A DNA stretch of 43,367 bases. Origin: Gemmataceae bacterium (GTDB lineage Bacteria > Planctomycetota > Planctomycetia > Gemmatales > Gemmataceae). Location of the stretch: NCBI GenBank assembly GCA_009692005.1, contig SHZZ01000030.1, forward strand, positions 1 through 43,367. Reading direction: 5' to 3'. This document shows positions 24,262-32,947 of this stretch, piece by piece (position 1 is the first letter of the stretch; every line of letters begins with the position of its first letter). Under the pieces are notes generated by a model that was given only the letters and a program-made list of their open reading frames with translations, was not told where the DNA came from and made no database searches. Both the position numbers and the translations under genes were made by a program.

Positions 24262-26955
24262 ATGTTCAAAATAACCACTTTCGGGTTTTCCTTCCTGGCC
24301 TTGCTGGGCTTCATTTCCCTGCAGGGGAGTTTCGTCTCCGGCCAGCCAGGCGCGCAGGATAAGAAGTTCGAGGACTTCGACACCCTGGTCAAAGGGGCGA
24401 AAGAATACGAAGGGCTTTTTCGCCTGCACCACAAAGACGACAAGCTGTTTGCTGAAATCCGGCAAGATCAATTGGAAAAGTCGTTCCTATTACCCATCGC
24501 CGTGGCCCGTGGCGCCGGCTGGGGCGGGCACACGCTAAATTTCGGCGAACAGTGGGTGGTCTTCTTCCACAGGGTGGGCGACCGCGTTTACTTGGTGAGA
24601 AGGAATGTGCGTTTCACGGCGCGCCCGGGCACGCCCTCCGCCAAGGCGGTGGAAACCACCTACACCGACTCAGTCCTGCTCTCGCTGAAAATTTATTCGA
24701 TCAACCCCGCGCGCCAGAGTCTGCTCATCAATTTCAACGAAATCTTCATGTCAGATTTCGCCCAGCTTGGTTTCGGCACATTCGACCCTTCGCGCAGCTC
24801 CTGGCACAAGGTAAAAGGCTTTTCGCGGAATGTGGAGTTGGAAGTCGCCGCCACTTACTCCTCCAGTCGCGGCGGCCGGGGATTCCATGGTGGCAATGAC
24901 AGCGTTATTGATTCCCGCGGCGAGACGGTGATCATTCATTATGGCCTGGCCATGATGCCCGACCCGGGGTTCCAGCCCCGGCTGGCGGACGACCGCGTCG
25001 GCCACTTCCTCACTGCGGTCAAGGATTTTAGCTCCGACAGCCAAGACACTTCCTTCCGCAGGTTTGTCAACCGCTGGCGGTTGGAACGGGTTGACCCGGT
25101 CGATCCGAAGAACCCAAACAAGCTGTCTCCCCCCAGGAAGAAGATCGTCTTTTGGATCGAGAAATCGGTTCCCGACGAGTACCGCGCCTCGGTTCGCGAG
25201 GGAATTCTCGAGTGGAACCAGGCGTTTGAGAAGATCGGTTTTCGCGATGCCATCGAGGTGAGGCAGCAGGAAAACGAAGACTTCGATCCCGAGGACATCA
25301 ACTACAACACTTTTCGCTGGATCACCTCCGACCAGGGCTATGCCATGGGGCCGTCGCGGGCGAACCCTTTGACAGGCGAGATTCTCGACGCCGACATTAT
25401 CTTTGATGCCAGCATGGTTCGTTTTTGGCGGCAGGAAGCGGCGGCGCTGGGCCAGCAGAAGGAAGCCATCAGCCTGATTCAGGCGGCGAAACTCGGCACG
25501 AATCTTGGCCAGGGGATACAATTCCCCGGGCTGGATTTGCCCCGCACTGCGGGCTGGGACACTCTGCCGCAAAAGCAACAGCAGCGTCAGCAAGCCATGG
25601 AAATGGCCGGTCGGTACGGCCTTTGCCAATGCGCCAACCACATGAAACGGGAACTCGGGCTCGCTTCCCTTGTCGCTCTCGACCGCGGACTTCTGAAAGC
25701 CGGCGAGAAGATTCCCGAGGAACTCATCAACCAGGCCATCAAGGAAGTCACCATGCACGAGGTCGGCCACACGCTCGGCCTCAGGCATAATTTCAAAGCC
25801 AGCACTTTTCTCAAGAACGATCAGCTTCACGACACGGCCATTACTCGCAAGCAAGGGCTGGTCGGCTCGGTCATGGATTACGCCCCGGTTAACCTGGCGC
25901 CCAAGGGGAAGAAGCAAGGCGATTATTACACCACCACCATTGGGCCATACGACTATTGGGCCATTGAATATGCCTATCGCCCGCTGGCTGGCGGGACCGA
26001 CGGGGAAGTGGAGAAGCTAAACGAAATCGCCCGGCTGGCACCCAAGCCCGGCATGGATTACGCCACCGATGAGGACTATATCGGCGGGTACGATCCGCTG
26101 GTGAACACCTGGGATCTCGGCGCCGACCCGATGGAATTCGCCAAGGAACGGATTCTCCTGGCCAAGGGGCTTCTTTCCACGCTGGCCGAAAATGCAGTGG
26201 ATACTGGCGAGGGCTACCAGCGCACTCGCGATGCCTTCAGGATACTCATGGGGCAATACGCCGACGGCGCTTTTCTCACCGCCTCCTTCGTGGGCGGGGA
26301 ATACATGCACCGCGATCACAAAGGAGATCCCGGCGGGCGCGACCCCTTCATCCCGGTAACCGGCGCCAAGCAGCGCGAGGCTCTGCGCTTTCTCAAAGAG
26401 AACCTCCTCGCCGACAAGGCCATTCCCCTGCCGCCGGAACTGCTGCGCAAATTAGCCGCCGACCGCTGGATGCACTGGGGCAACGACCGCATCTTTCGCG
26501 TGCAGGTTCCCGTTTTGGAAATGGTCCTGGCGGTTCAATCACTACCGGTGGAACACCTGCTGGATGATGCCACCCTGGCGCGGATTCAAAACAATTCCCT
26601 AAAAGCCGCCGCCAATGACCAAGCTCTCAAGGTGGCGGAAGTTTTTTCCACTCTGCAGGAAGGAATTTGGGGTGAAGTCACCGCCCCTGGGCCGGCCAAT
26701 TTGAACTTGTCGATTTCACGCAGAAACCTGCAGCGAGTTCACTTGAAGACCTTGACCTCGCTGGCGCTGGATTCCTCGGCCGTGCCCGACGGCCGCAGCC
26801 TGGCCCGCATGTATTTAAAATCGCTGGGGAAAGCGGTGCAGGCAGTGTTGGAGAACAAGGCGGCGCAGGTGGAGGAAACCACTCGCGCCCATCTGGAGGA
26901 ATGCCAGGAGAGGATTCAAAAAGTCCTGGCCGCCTCCATCTTGATCAGGAATTGA
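24262..26955 (+). CDS. Secreted zinc-dependent metalloprotease (DUF5117/DUF4953-like)
   Basis: An 897-residue secreted protein. A signal peptide (ITTFGFSFLALLGFISLQ, cleavage near SG-QPG) precedes a DUF5117-like N-terminal region with beta-rich segments (SLKIYSINPARQSLLINF). The catalytic zinc motif HEVGHTLGLRH is at 499-509, a metzincin HExxHxxGxxH, with a Met-turn SVMDY at 536-540. The C-terminal part is helical and belongs to the DUF4953-type architecture seen in large bacterial metallopeptidases. The ATG at 24262 has GGAG six bases upstream. It would act outside the cytoplasm on proteins; no substrate is known. It converges with the dehydrogenase gene with 13 bases between stops. Confidence 0.9.
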   Translation: MFKITTFGFSFLALLGFISLQGSFVSGQPGAQDKKFEDFDTLVKGAKEYEGLFRLHHKDDKLFAEIRQDQLEKSFLLPIAVARGAGWGGHTLNFGEQWVVFFHRVGDRVYLVRRNVRFTARPGTPSAKAVETTYTDSVLLSLKIYSINPARQSLLINFNEIFMSDFAQLGFGTFDPSRSSWHKVKGFSRNVELEVAATYSSSRGGRGFHGGNDSVIDSRGETVIIHYGLAMMPDPGFQPRLADDRVGHFLTAVKDFSSDSQDTSFRRFVNRWRLERVDPVDPKNPNKLSPPRKKIVFWIEKSVPDEYRASVREGILEWNQAFEKIGFRDAIEVRQQENEDFDPEDINYNTFRWITSDQGYAMGPSRANPLTGEILDADIIFDASMVRFWRQEAAALGQQKEAISLIQAAKLGTNLGQGIQFPGLDLPRTAGWDTLPQKQQQRQQAMEMAGRYGLCQCANHMKRELGLASLVALDRGLLKAGEKIPEELINQAIKEVTMHEVGHTLGLRHNFKASTFLKNDQLHDTAITRKQGLVGSVMDYAPVNLAPKGKKQGDYYTTTIGPYDYWAIEYAYRPLAGGTDGEVEKLNEIARLAPKPGMDYATDEDYIGGYDPLVNTWDLGADPMEFAKERILLAKGLLSTLAENAVDTGEGYQRTRDAFRILMGQYADGAFLTASFVGGEYMHRDHKGDPGGRDPFIPVTGAKQREALRFLKENLLADKAIPLPPELLRKLAADRWMHWGNDRIFRVQVPVLEMVLAVQSLPVEHLLDDATLARIQNNSLKAAANDQALKVAEVFSTLQEGIWGEVTAPGPANLNLSISRRNLQRVHLKTLTSLALDSSAVPDGRSLARMYLKSLGKAVQAVLENKAAQVEETTRAHLEECQERIQKVLAASILIRN

Positions 26956-26968
26956 ATTGCCACCTGCG

Positions 26969-27979
26969 TCAATCCAGCGGGTTGGCGGGGAGTTTAAAAC
27001 GCGGGTTTTCCATGCAGTGGCCGTTCACAAGGTTTAACACCGACTTGCCATCGAGCATGCGGCGGATTTCCTCCGCCCCTTTCCTCCGCATTTCCGTAAA
27101 CCCTTCAACGGAATAATACGCGCTGTGCGGCGTCAGCACGATCTTGGGGTGATGCCTCAGCCTTTCATCCTCCAGCGGTTCCTTCTCAAGAACATCGAGG
27201 GCGGCAAAAGCCACCTGGCCGTTTTCCACCGCCTTAAGCAGGCCATCGGCGCTGACACACGGGCCCCGAGCTGTGTTCACCACATAAGACCCCTTGGGCA
27301 ACAACGACAGGGTTTTCTCATTGAGAATATGTTTGGTGTGCGTTGTCAGGGGAGTGTGCACGCTGACAAACTGGGTTTGCGGCAGCATTTCTTCCAGAGT
27401 AAAGCAGCGCTCGATGCCCAGAGCCTTGTCCAATCCCGGTGTGGCAAAGGGATCGTAAAACAGGACGCGCATTCCCAGCGCTTTCAAGCGCAGCGCCATG
27501 GCGGTGCCAATCCTCCCGCAGCCGATCACCCCGACAGCTTTCCCTCTGAGCCGCGGAGCGCCAAAGGCCACCTCCGGGTTCCAGCCCCCCTGGCGAATCA
27601 TGTCCACCGAGGGAATCAGCCGACGGGCAATCGCCAGGAGCATCATAATGGCGTGGTCCGCGACTTCCTCGGAGCCGTAGTCGGGAACATTGCAAACAGC
27701 GATGCCGCGCTTGCCAGCAGCCTTCAGATCAACATTGTCGTAGCCCACCCCGCAGCGCACGATGCCGAGGCAGCGGTCGAGCTTGCTGATGGTTTTTTCA
27801 GAGATCTTGATGTCATGAAAGACCAGAAGGGCCGAGGCCTCTGGGGCGTGCTGGATCACCACATCCTCATCGTGGGTTTGCAGCATGCGAATATCCGCGA
27901 CCGATCCGAGCACGGAATTTTCCACCCCCGCCTCGGCAAGGTAATCGGTGACTACAACTAACGGCCGCTGCGCTGTCAT
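26969..27979 (-). CDS. D-2-hydroxyacid dehydrogenase (NAD-dependent)
   Basis: A 336-residue NAD-dependent D-2-hydroxyacid dehydrogenase, reducing a 2-keto acid or acting as a phosphoglycerate dehydrogenase-like enzyme in the cytoplasm. The nucleotide loop is VIGCGRIGTAM (GxGxxG at 153-158). The catalytic residues R238 (NTARGP), E267 (DVLEKEPL) and H285 (TPHSAYYS) are all present. The C-terminal part ends at KSVLNLVNG and then a short tail. No ACT domain is present, so it is not the regulated serine-pathway type. The ATG at 27979 has GGAG six bases upstream. Related CtBP-type members share SAYYS after the histidine. Substrate is not predictable. Confidence 0.92.
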   Translation of the reverse strand: MTAQRPLVVVTDYLAEAGVENSVLGSVADIRMLQTHDEDVVIQHAPEASALLVFHDIKISEKTISKLDRCLGIVRCGVGYDNVDLKAAGKRGIAVCNVPDYGSEEVADHAIMMLLAIARRLIPSVDMIRQGGWNPEVAFGAPRLRGKAVGVIGCGRIGTAMALRLKALGMRVLFYDPFATPGLDKALGIERCFTLEEMLPQTQFVSVHTPLTTHTKHILNEKTLSLLPKGSYVVNTARGPCVSADGLLKAVENGQVAFAALDVLEKEPLEDERLRHHPKIVLTPHSAYYSVEGFTEMRRKGAEEIRRMLDGKSVLNLVNGHCMENPRFKLPANPLD

Positions 27980-28028
27980 GCCAGGCTCCAGAACGAGGAT
28001 TAAATTCCGTGGGGTATTTTAGAAAGCG

Positions 28029-28718
28029 TCAGGGAGAATCCCAGGGAGGAGGATAAAAGGACGCCAGCCGGTCTGGGTGAACCCCAGCCAGGGCCAGGGC
28101 CGTCAGGGTCCAATTGCGCAATGTCTGCCTGACGATGCCGTGCTTTTGCCAGCGGCGAGGGGAGACGAAAATATCCTCGCGAGCCAGGCGCAGTTTTCCC
28201 TTGGCAGCCAGGCTGCGGCTGAAAAACAAATCTTCCATGAATAGTAAATTCGGGAAGCCCCCCAGGCGATGAAAATCACTCCTTCTTAAAAACAGCCCCT
28301 GGTCGCCATAGACCAATCCGGCCCATTCCACCCGGGCGGCAGCAGCGCGTTCGATCAATCGGTAGGAGAACCCCGGCGCGCGGATTTTCATGTGGAAACA
28401 GCCTGCGATCACCTCTTTATCGTTCAAGACTTTCTTGGCCCGAGTCAGGGCGTTTTTCCCCAGTCGGCAATCAGCGTGCAGAAAAAGCAGGAGGTCGCCT
28501 TTGGCTTGCCTTGCGGCCAGGTTCATTTGCGCCGACCGGCCGCGCGGGGCCAGAAGGAAAGTGTCGGCCAAGGGTTCGGCCAGCGAGCGGGTGCGGTCGA
28601 TGGAACCGCCGTCAGCCACGAGAATTTCCAACGGGTTAAGTTCCCGCGCCTGGGTCAGGGCATCGACGATACCTCGTTCCTCATTCAGTGTTGGAATAAT
28701 CAGAGAGATGTTTTCCAT
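28029..28718 (-). CDS. Glycosyltransferase, TIGR04283 (GT2-like)
   Basis: A 229-residue GT-A glycosyltransferase. The N-terminus ISLIIPTLNEERGIVDAL is the classic family-2 opening, followed by EILVADGGSIDRT and the acidic site LLFLHADCRL. The later parts GGFPNLLFMEDLFFSRSL and SPRRWQKHGIVRQTLRNW match the short TIGR04283 subfamily, which in some bacteria is linked to arsenosugar synthesis; nothing here shows that. The start is the ATG at 28718; the open frame up to 28982 overlaps the divergent cysteine-cluster gene and is not used. No ribosome site is seen before the ATG. The divergent gap is only 43 bases. Confidence 0.85.
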   Translation of the reverse strand: MENISLIIPTLNEERGIVDALTQARELNPLEILVADGGSIDRTRSLAEPLADTFLLAPRGRSAQMNLAARQAKGDLLLFLHADCRLGKNALTRAKKVLNDKEVIAGCFHMKIRAPGFSYRLIERAAAARVEWAGLVYGDQGLFLRRSDFHRLGGFPNLLFMEDLFFSRSLAAKGKLRLAREDIFVSPRRWQKHGIVRQTLRNWTLTALALAGVHPDRLASFYPPPWDSP

Positions 28719-28761
28719 CGGGAAATTGTAGCCTGTAGACCGGTTCGCTACACTGTTCCAC

Positions 28762-29178
28762 ATGGGAAAAGAAGAACCGTGGTATGAGGAAGGCTTGCGC
28801 TTCGGCTGCACGCGCTGTGGGCATTGCTGCACGGGGGAACCGGGGCATGTCTGGGTTTCGGAAGACGAGATGCAAGCCATTGCCGACTTTACCGGGGAGC
28901 CGGTCAGCGAGTTCCGTTTTTTGCGGGTAAGGCAGTCGGACGGAAAAAACACGCTAAGGGAAAAGGCCAATGGCGACTGCATTTATTACGAAAAGGGGCA
29001 AGGGTGTGTGATCTACCCTGTCAGACCGGTGCAGTGCCAAACCTGGCCGTTCTGGAAAAGTCGGGCCTCAACCGCAGAAAGATGGGAAGAAACGATGAGA
29101 ATGTGCCCTGGCGCCGGAAAAGGCGACCTGATTTCACCCGAAGAAATCACTTTACGCATGAAACGCTTCCCGATTTAA
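28762..29178 (+). CDS. YkgJ-family cysteine cluster protein (first copy)
   Basis: A 138-residue cytoplasmic protein with eight cysteines, C16, C19, C22, C23, C73, C82, C92 and C115. The first four form FGCTRCGHCC, the typical CxxCxxCC opening of the YkgJ/Fli-B-like zinc or iron-cluster family; QGCVIYPVRPVQCQTWPFW is the usual second half. It ends 67 bases before the DUF1592 gene. No ribosome site is seen in front of the ATG at 28762. The family is thought to bind zinc or an iron-sulfur cluster; its function is largely unknown. The second copy lies downstream of the DUF1552 gene. Confidence 0.88.
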   Translation: MGKEEPWYEEGLRFGCTRCGHCCTGEPGHVWVSEDEMQAIADFTGEPVSEFRFLRVRQSDGKNTLREKANGDCIYYEKGQGCVIYPVRPVQCQTWPFWKSRASTAERWEETMRMCPGAGKGDLISPEEITLRMKRFPI

Positions 29179-29245
29179 GGAAATATTTGCTAGAATTAAA
29201 AGAGTCAGACCCGCCGTTATTACCCGCCTTAGGGAAATCCCAAGA

Positions 29246-31147
29246 ATGCCGTTGGCCCCTGTAAAGAAAATTGAATTATTGCGCCCCTTGCTGCTGGCGG
29301 CTTTGCTGGCCTTTACCAGCCAAGCCTTTGCCGGGGACGAACCGCCCGCCAACTTCAAGAACGATGTCCTGCCCGTGTTTAAGAAAAACTGCATCGGCTG
29401 CCATAACAACGACAAGAAACGGGGTGGCGTCACTCTGGAAGGGTTTAACTCCCTCGAGGATGTCAAAAAGAACATCAAGTTGTGGGAGCGGGTGGCGGAT
29501 AAACTGCGTACGGGAGAAATGCCTCCGCCAGAAAAGCCGCGGCCAACTACCGCCCAGTTGGAAGTTGTCAACCGCTGGCTCGACGCCCAGGTTTTTGAAT
29601 TCTCCTGCAAAGGGGAAAAGAACCCCGGACGGGTCACGCTGCGGCGTTTGAACCGGCTGGAATATAACAACACCGTTCGCGATCTGCTGGGGGTCACCTT
29701 TCTCCCCGCCGAGGAATTCCCCGCCGACGATGTCGGCTACGGCTTCGACCACATCGGCGATGTCCTCACACTGCCGCCCATTCTCCTGGAGAAATACCTC
29801 GACGCCGCCGAAGACATCGTCTCGGCCCTGTTCAAGAACCGCTTCAACCTGACGCGCTATTTAAAAGTTCCCGCGCCGGACAAAGTCACGATCAAAGACT
29901 ACCCGGAAATTCTGGGAACCTTGGCGACCAAAGCTTATCGCCGGCCGGCCACGCCCGCGGAAGTGAAAAAACTTTCCGCCATGGCAGAGTCCGTCGTCAA
30001 GGGTGGTGAACCGGTGGTAGAAGGGCTGAAAGCAGGCATCCAGGCCGTGCTGGTTTCACCCCATTTCCTTTTCCATGTGGAGATTGATCCCGACACTTCC
30101 TCCACCAAGCCGCACCCTATCAATCAGTTTGAACTGGCCAGCAGGCTCTCTTACTTTCTTTGGAGTTCCTTGCCGGATGAAACTCTGTTCAACCTGGCCA
30201 AGGAAAACAAACTGCGCCAAACGGGAGTGATTGAAGCAGAGGTTGCCCGCCTGCTCAAGGATGCCAGGGCCAAGTCGTTCACCCGCAATTTCACCGAGCA
30301 ATGGCTGCAGTTGCGCAATTTGAAAACAGTCCAGCCCGACCGCGCCCGCTTTCCTTCCTTCAACGACCAATTGCGCGACGACATGGCCACCGAGTCGGTG
30401 ATGTATTTTAGTCACATCACCAAGGAAAACCGCTCGATCCTGGAGTTTGTTGACAGCAACTACACATTCGCCAACAATCGGCTGGCCCGGCACTATGGCA
30501 TTCCCAATGTTAGCAGCTCCGATTTCATCAAGGTGGAATTCAAAGACAACAAGCGCGGCGGGGTTATCACCCAAGCCGGCGTGCTGACCATCACATCCAA
30601 CCCGACTCGCACTTCCCCGGTCAAACGGGGCAAGTGGATCCTGGAAAATATCCTGGGCACGCCCCCGCCGCCACCACCACCCGGGGTCGATGAACTCAAA
30701 GAAGATGAAAAAGCGCTGACCGGCACGCTGCGCCAGCGCATGGAGCAGCACCGCGCCAATCCCAATTGCGCCACCTGCCATCAACGCATGGACGCCATGG
30801 GCTTTGGACTGGAGAATTTCAACCCCGTGGGAGCCTGGCGGGAAATGGATGGACAACACCCGATTGATGCCGCCGGGGAACTGGCCGGCAGCGGCAAATT
30901 CGCCTCGCCAAGGGAACTGCGACAGCTTCTAGTCGGAAAATCTCAACTCTTCGCTCGCTGTTTCACCGAAAAAATGTTAATTTATGCTACCGGCAGGGGC
31001 ATGGAACGAGCCGATCAGTGTATAATTGATGCCATTGTGGAGAACATCCGCAAGGACAACTTCAAAATGCAGGCTTTGCTGGTGGAAGTGGTCAAGAGCG
31101 ATACTTTTCAAATGCGCAAGGCAAACCGCGGAGGCAAGGGACCATGA
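29246..31147 (+). CDS. Planctomycete haem-motif protein, DUF1587/DUF1592/DUF1588/DUF1585
   Basis: A 633-residue secreted protein. The signal peptide (LLRPLLLAALLAFTSQAFA) is followed by a PSCyt1-like cytochrome domain with CIGCH at 49-53, then DUF1587 (about 129-190, RVTLRRLNRLEYNNTVRDLLG), DUF1595 (about 222-282), DUF1592 (about 293-420, QFELASRLSYFLWSSLPDE), DUF1588 (about 438-535, with CATCH at 508-512) and DUF1585 (about 545-620). Two CxxCH motifs suggest two covalent haems. A proline run sits at 473-479. The last four bases overlap the DUF1552 start (ATGA), so the two are translationally coupled. A role in extracellular oxidation is an inference; no substrate is established. Confidence 0.92.
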   Translation: MPLAPVKKIELLRPLLLAALLAFTSQAFAGDEPPANFKNDVLPVFKKNCIGCHNNDKKRGGVTLEGFNSLEDVKKNIKLWERVADKLRTGEMPPPEKPRPTTAQLEVVNRWLDAQVFEFSCKGEKNPGRVTLRRLNRLEYNNTVRDLLGVTFLPAEEFPADDVGYGFDHIGDVLTLPPILLEKYLDAAEDIVSALFKNRFNLTRYLKVPAPDKVTIKDYPEILGTLATKAYRRPATPAEVKKLSAMAESVVKGGEPVVEGLKAGIQAVLVSPHFLFHVEIDPDTSSTKPHPINQFELASRLSYFLWSSLPDETLFNLAKENKLRQTGVIEAEVARLLKDARAKSFTRNFTEQWLQLRNLKTVQPDRARFPSFNDQLRDDMATESVMYFSHITKENRSILEFVDSNYTFANNRLARHYGIPNVSSSDFIKVEFKDNKRGGVITQAGVLTITSNPTRTSPVKRGKWILENILGTPPPPPPPGVDELKEDEKALTGTLRQRMEQHRANPNCATCHQRMDAMGFGLENFNPVGAWREMDGQHPIDAAGELAGSGKFASPRELRQLLVGKSQLFARCFTEKMLIYATGRGMERADQCIIDAIVENIRKDNFKMQALLVEVVKSDTFQMRKANRGGKGP

Positions 31148-32496
31148 GCAAGCAATTATCTCGTAGGACACTTTTGCGCGGGCTGGGAGTTTCGCTGGCC
31201 CTTCCCTGGCTGGATGCCATGTCCGGCACGACGATCATGGGCGCCCCGGCCCATACCCCGGCGCCACGAAGGCTGGCCTATTTCTATGTGCCTAACGGCA
31301 TTCATATGCAGGACTTCACCCCCAGTGAAACTGGCGCCAATTACAAGATGCCCTACCTGCTGGAATCGACCCTGGCGCCATTCAAAAAGAACCTGCTGGT
31401 TCTTTCCGGCCTCACTTGCGATAAGGCGCGGGCCAATGGCGACGGCCCAGGCGACCACGCCCGGGCGCTCTCTTCATTCCTGACCGGCAAGCAGGCGAGG
31501 AAGACCCATGGCGCCGATCTGCGCATTGGCGTTTCCGCCGATCAGGTGGTCGCCCAAAAGGTTGGCGGCGCCACTCGCTTTTCCTCATTAGAACTCGGCA
31601 TCGACAAGGGCATGAACGCCGGCAATTGCGACTCCGGCTACTCTTGCGCTTATAGCAACAACCTTTCCTGGCGCAGCGAATCGACACCGATGGCCAAGGA
31701 GAATGATCCCCGGCAGGTGTTCGAGAGGTTGTTCGCCTCGCCCGGCGAGACCAGCGCCGCCGGCATTCGCCGCCAAAAGATCCGCAAATCGATCCTCGAC
31801 ACGGTCAACAGCGAGGCCAAGGGCCTGCGCGAACAGCTCGGCGCCACCGACCGCAGGAAGCTGGATGAATATCTCAACGCCGTCAGGGAAATTGAAATCC
31901 GCCTCAACCGGGTGGAGAACCCTTTATTGGAAAAAGCCCGCTTCTCACCGCCAGAATCGGCGCGGCCCTCCGGCATTCCCCAGGATTTTTCCGCCCACAT
32001 GAAGCTCATGTGCGACATGCTGGCGCTGGCTTTCCAGGCCGACCTCTCACGCGTGGCTACTTTTGTACTCGCCAACGAAGGCAGCAACCGCAGCTTCAAA
32101 AACATTGGCGTGTCCGAAGGGCACCACGAGCTTTCTCATCATGGCAACGACAAAGATAAGCATGAAAAGATCAAGAAGATCAACCAGTTCTATTTGCAGC
32201 ACTTCGCCTATTTCCTGGAAAAATTGAGCGGGATCAAAGAAGGCAACCAGTCCCTGCTCCACCAGTCGATGGTGGTCTACGGCAGCGGCATTGGCGATGG
32301 CAACCGGCACAACCACGACGAGCTGCCCATCCTGGTCGCGGGAAATGGCGGCGGGGCAATCCTCAGCGGCAGGCATCTCCGCTATACCAAGGAAACGCCG
32401 CTCAACAACTTGCATCTTTCCCTTATCGAGCGCATGGGAGCCAACCTCCCCTCCTTTGGGGACAGCACCGGGCGGCTGGAAAATCTTTCCTCCTAA
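31144..32496 (+). CDS. DUF1552 family protein, Tat-exported
   Basis: A 450-residue protein with a twin-arginine signal (MSKQLSRRTLLRGLGVSLAL, R7-R8). The family body starts PRRLAYFYVPNGIHMQDFTP and includes FSSLELGIDKG, SYSCAYSNNLSWRS, a central region ending near SAHMKLMCDML, and SEGHHELSHHGND, with HNHDELPILVAGNGGG near the C-terminus. The His-rich segments suggest a metal site, as in the related DUF1501 fold. It overlaps the haem-motif gene by 4 bases, so the pair is made together and may form an exported complex. A short cysteine-cluster gene follows 19 bases later. The biochemical activity of DUF1552 proteins is not known. Confidence 0.93.
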   Translation: MSKQLSRRTLLRGLGVSLALPWLDAMSGTTIMGAPAHTPAPRRLAYFYVPNGIHMQDFTPSETGANYKMPYLLESTLAPFKKNLLVLSGLTCDKARANGDGPGDHARALSSFLTGKQARKTHGADLRIGVSADQVVAQKVGGATRFSSLELGIDKGMNAGNCDSGYSCAYSNNLSWRSESTPMAKENDPRQVFERLFASPGETSAAGIRRQKIRKSILDTVNSEAKGLREQLGATDRRKLDEYLNAVREIEIRLNRVENPLLEKARFSPPESARPSGIPQDFSAHMKLMCDMLALAFQADLSRVATFVLANEGSNRSFKNIGVSEGHHELSHHGNDKDKHEKIKKINQFYLQHFAYFLEKLSGIKEGNQSLLHQSMVVYGSGIGDGNRHNHDELPILVAGNGGGAILSGRHLRYTKETPLNNLHLSLIERMGANLPSFGDSTGRLENLSS

Positions 32497-32515
32497 CAAC
32501 CCCGGGAACGGGTCC

Positions 32516-32947
32516 ATGCAAGCGGTAAAAAAGCCCCTCAGGCAAGCCATCCTGGCGGTTTACGACTCCGCCGAGCAGGAAATTGCCCGCCATGGGCCGG
32601 TCTGCCAGGCCTCGGGAAAATGCTGCCGCTTCAAGGAGTACCAGCACACCCTGTTTCTCTCGAACCTGGAAGCCGGGGTCTTGTTGAAAACCGCGCCCCC
32701 CTATGCGCCTCCCACCGACCCGGCCTTTTGCCCCTTTCAAAAAGGATCCCTATGCACTGCCCGGGAAGAACGCCCTTTGGGGTGCAGGGTTTACTTTTGC
32801 GACCCTGCGTTTCAGGATAAAATGCCCGCCATCACCGAAAAGTATGTCCGACAACTGAAAGACCTGGCCGATGAACAAGACATTCCCTGGCGCTATGCGC
32901 CCCTGCATCACTTTCTCGACCACCCCGAGGACGCCTGCCCCCTATAA
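32516..32947 (+). CDS. YkgJ-like cysteine cluster protein (second copy)
   Basis: A 143-residue protein with cysteines C30, C36, C37, C72, C80, C90, C95 and C141. The opening is CQASGKCCRFKEYQHTLFLS, a C-x5-CC variant of the YkgJ pattern, and FCPFQKGSLCTAREERPLGCRVYFC is the second half. It differs strongly in sequence from the copy at 28762-29178, so they are not a recent duplication. The ATG at 32516 stands 19 bases after the DUF1552 stop and has a GGGAACGGG stretch upstream. Its end overlaps the PQQ-type gene by 53 bases if the start chosen there is right. Presumed metal-cluster protein; role unknown. Confidence 0.82.
   Translation: MQAVKKPLRQAILAVYDSAEQEIARHGPVCQASGKCCRFKEYQHTLFLSNLEAGVLLKTAPPYAPPTDPAFCPFQKGSLCTAREERPLGCRVYFCDPAFQDKMPAITEKYVRQLKDLADEQDIPWRYAPLHHFLDHPEDACPL

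Noticed and set aside
24751-25917. A 388-codon minus-strand frame opposite the metalloprotease
   Set aside because: The plus strand carries the HExxHxxGxxH motif and all family landmarks, so this is a shadow.
28029-28718. Arsenosugar pathway role of the TIGR04283 glycosyltransferase
   Set aside because: No arsenic methyltransferase or radical-SAM partner is present in the window.
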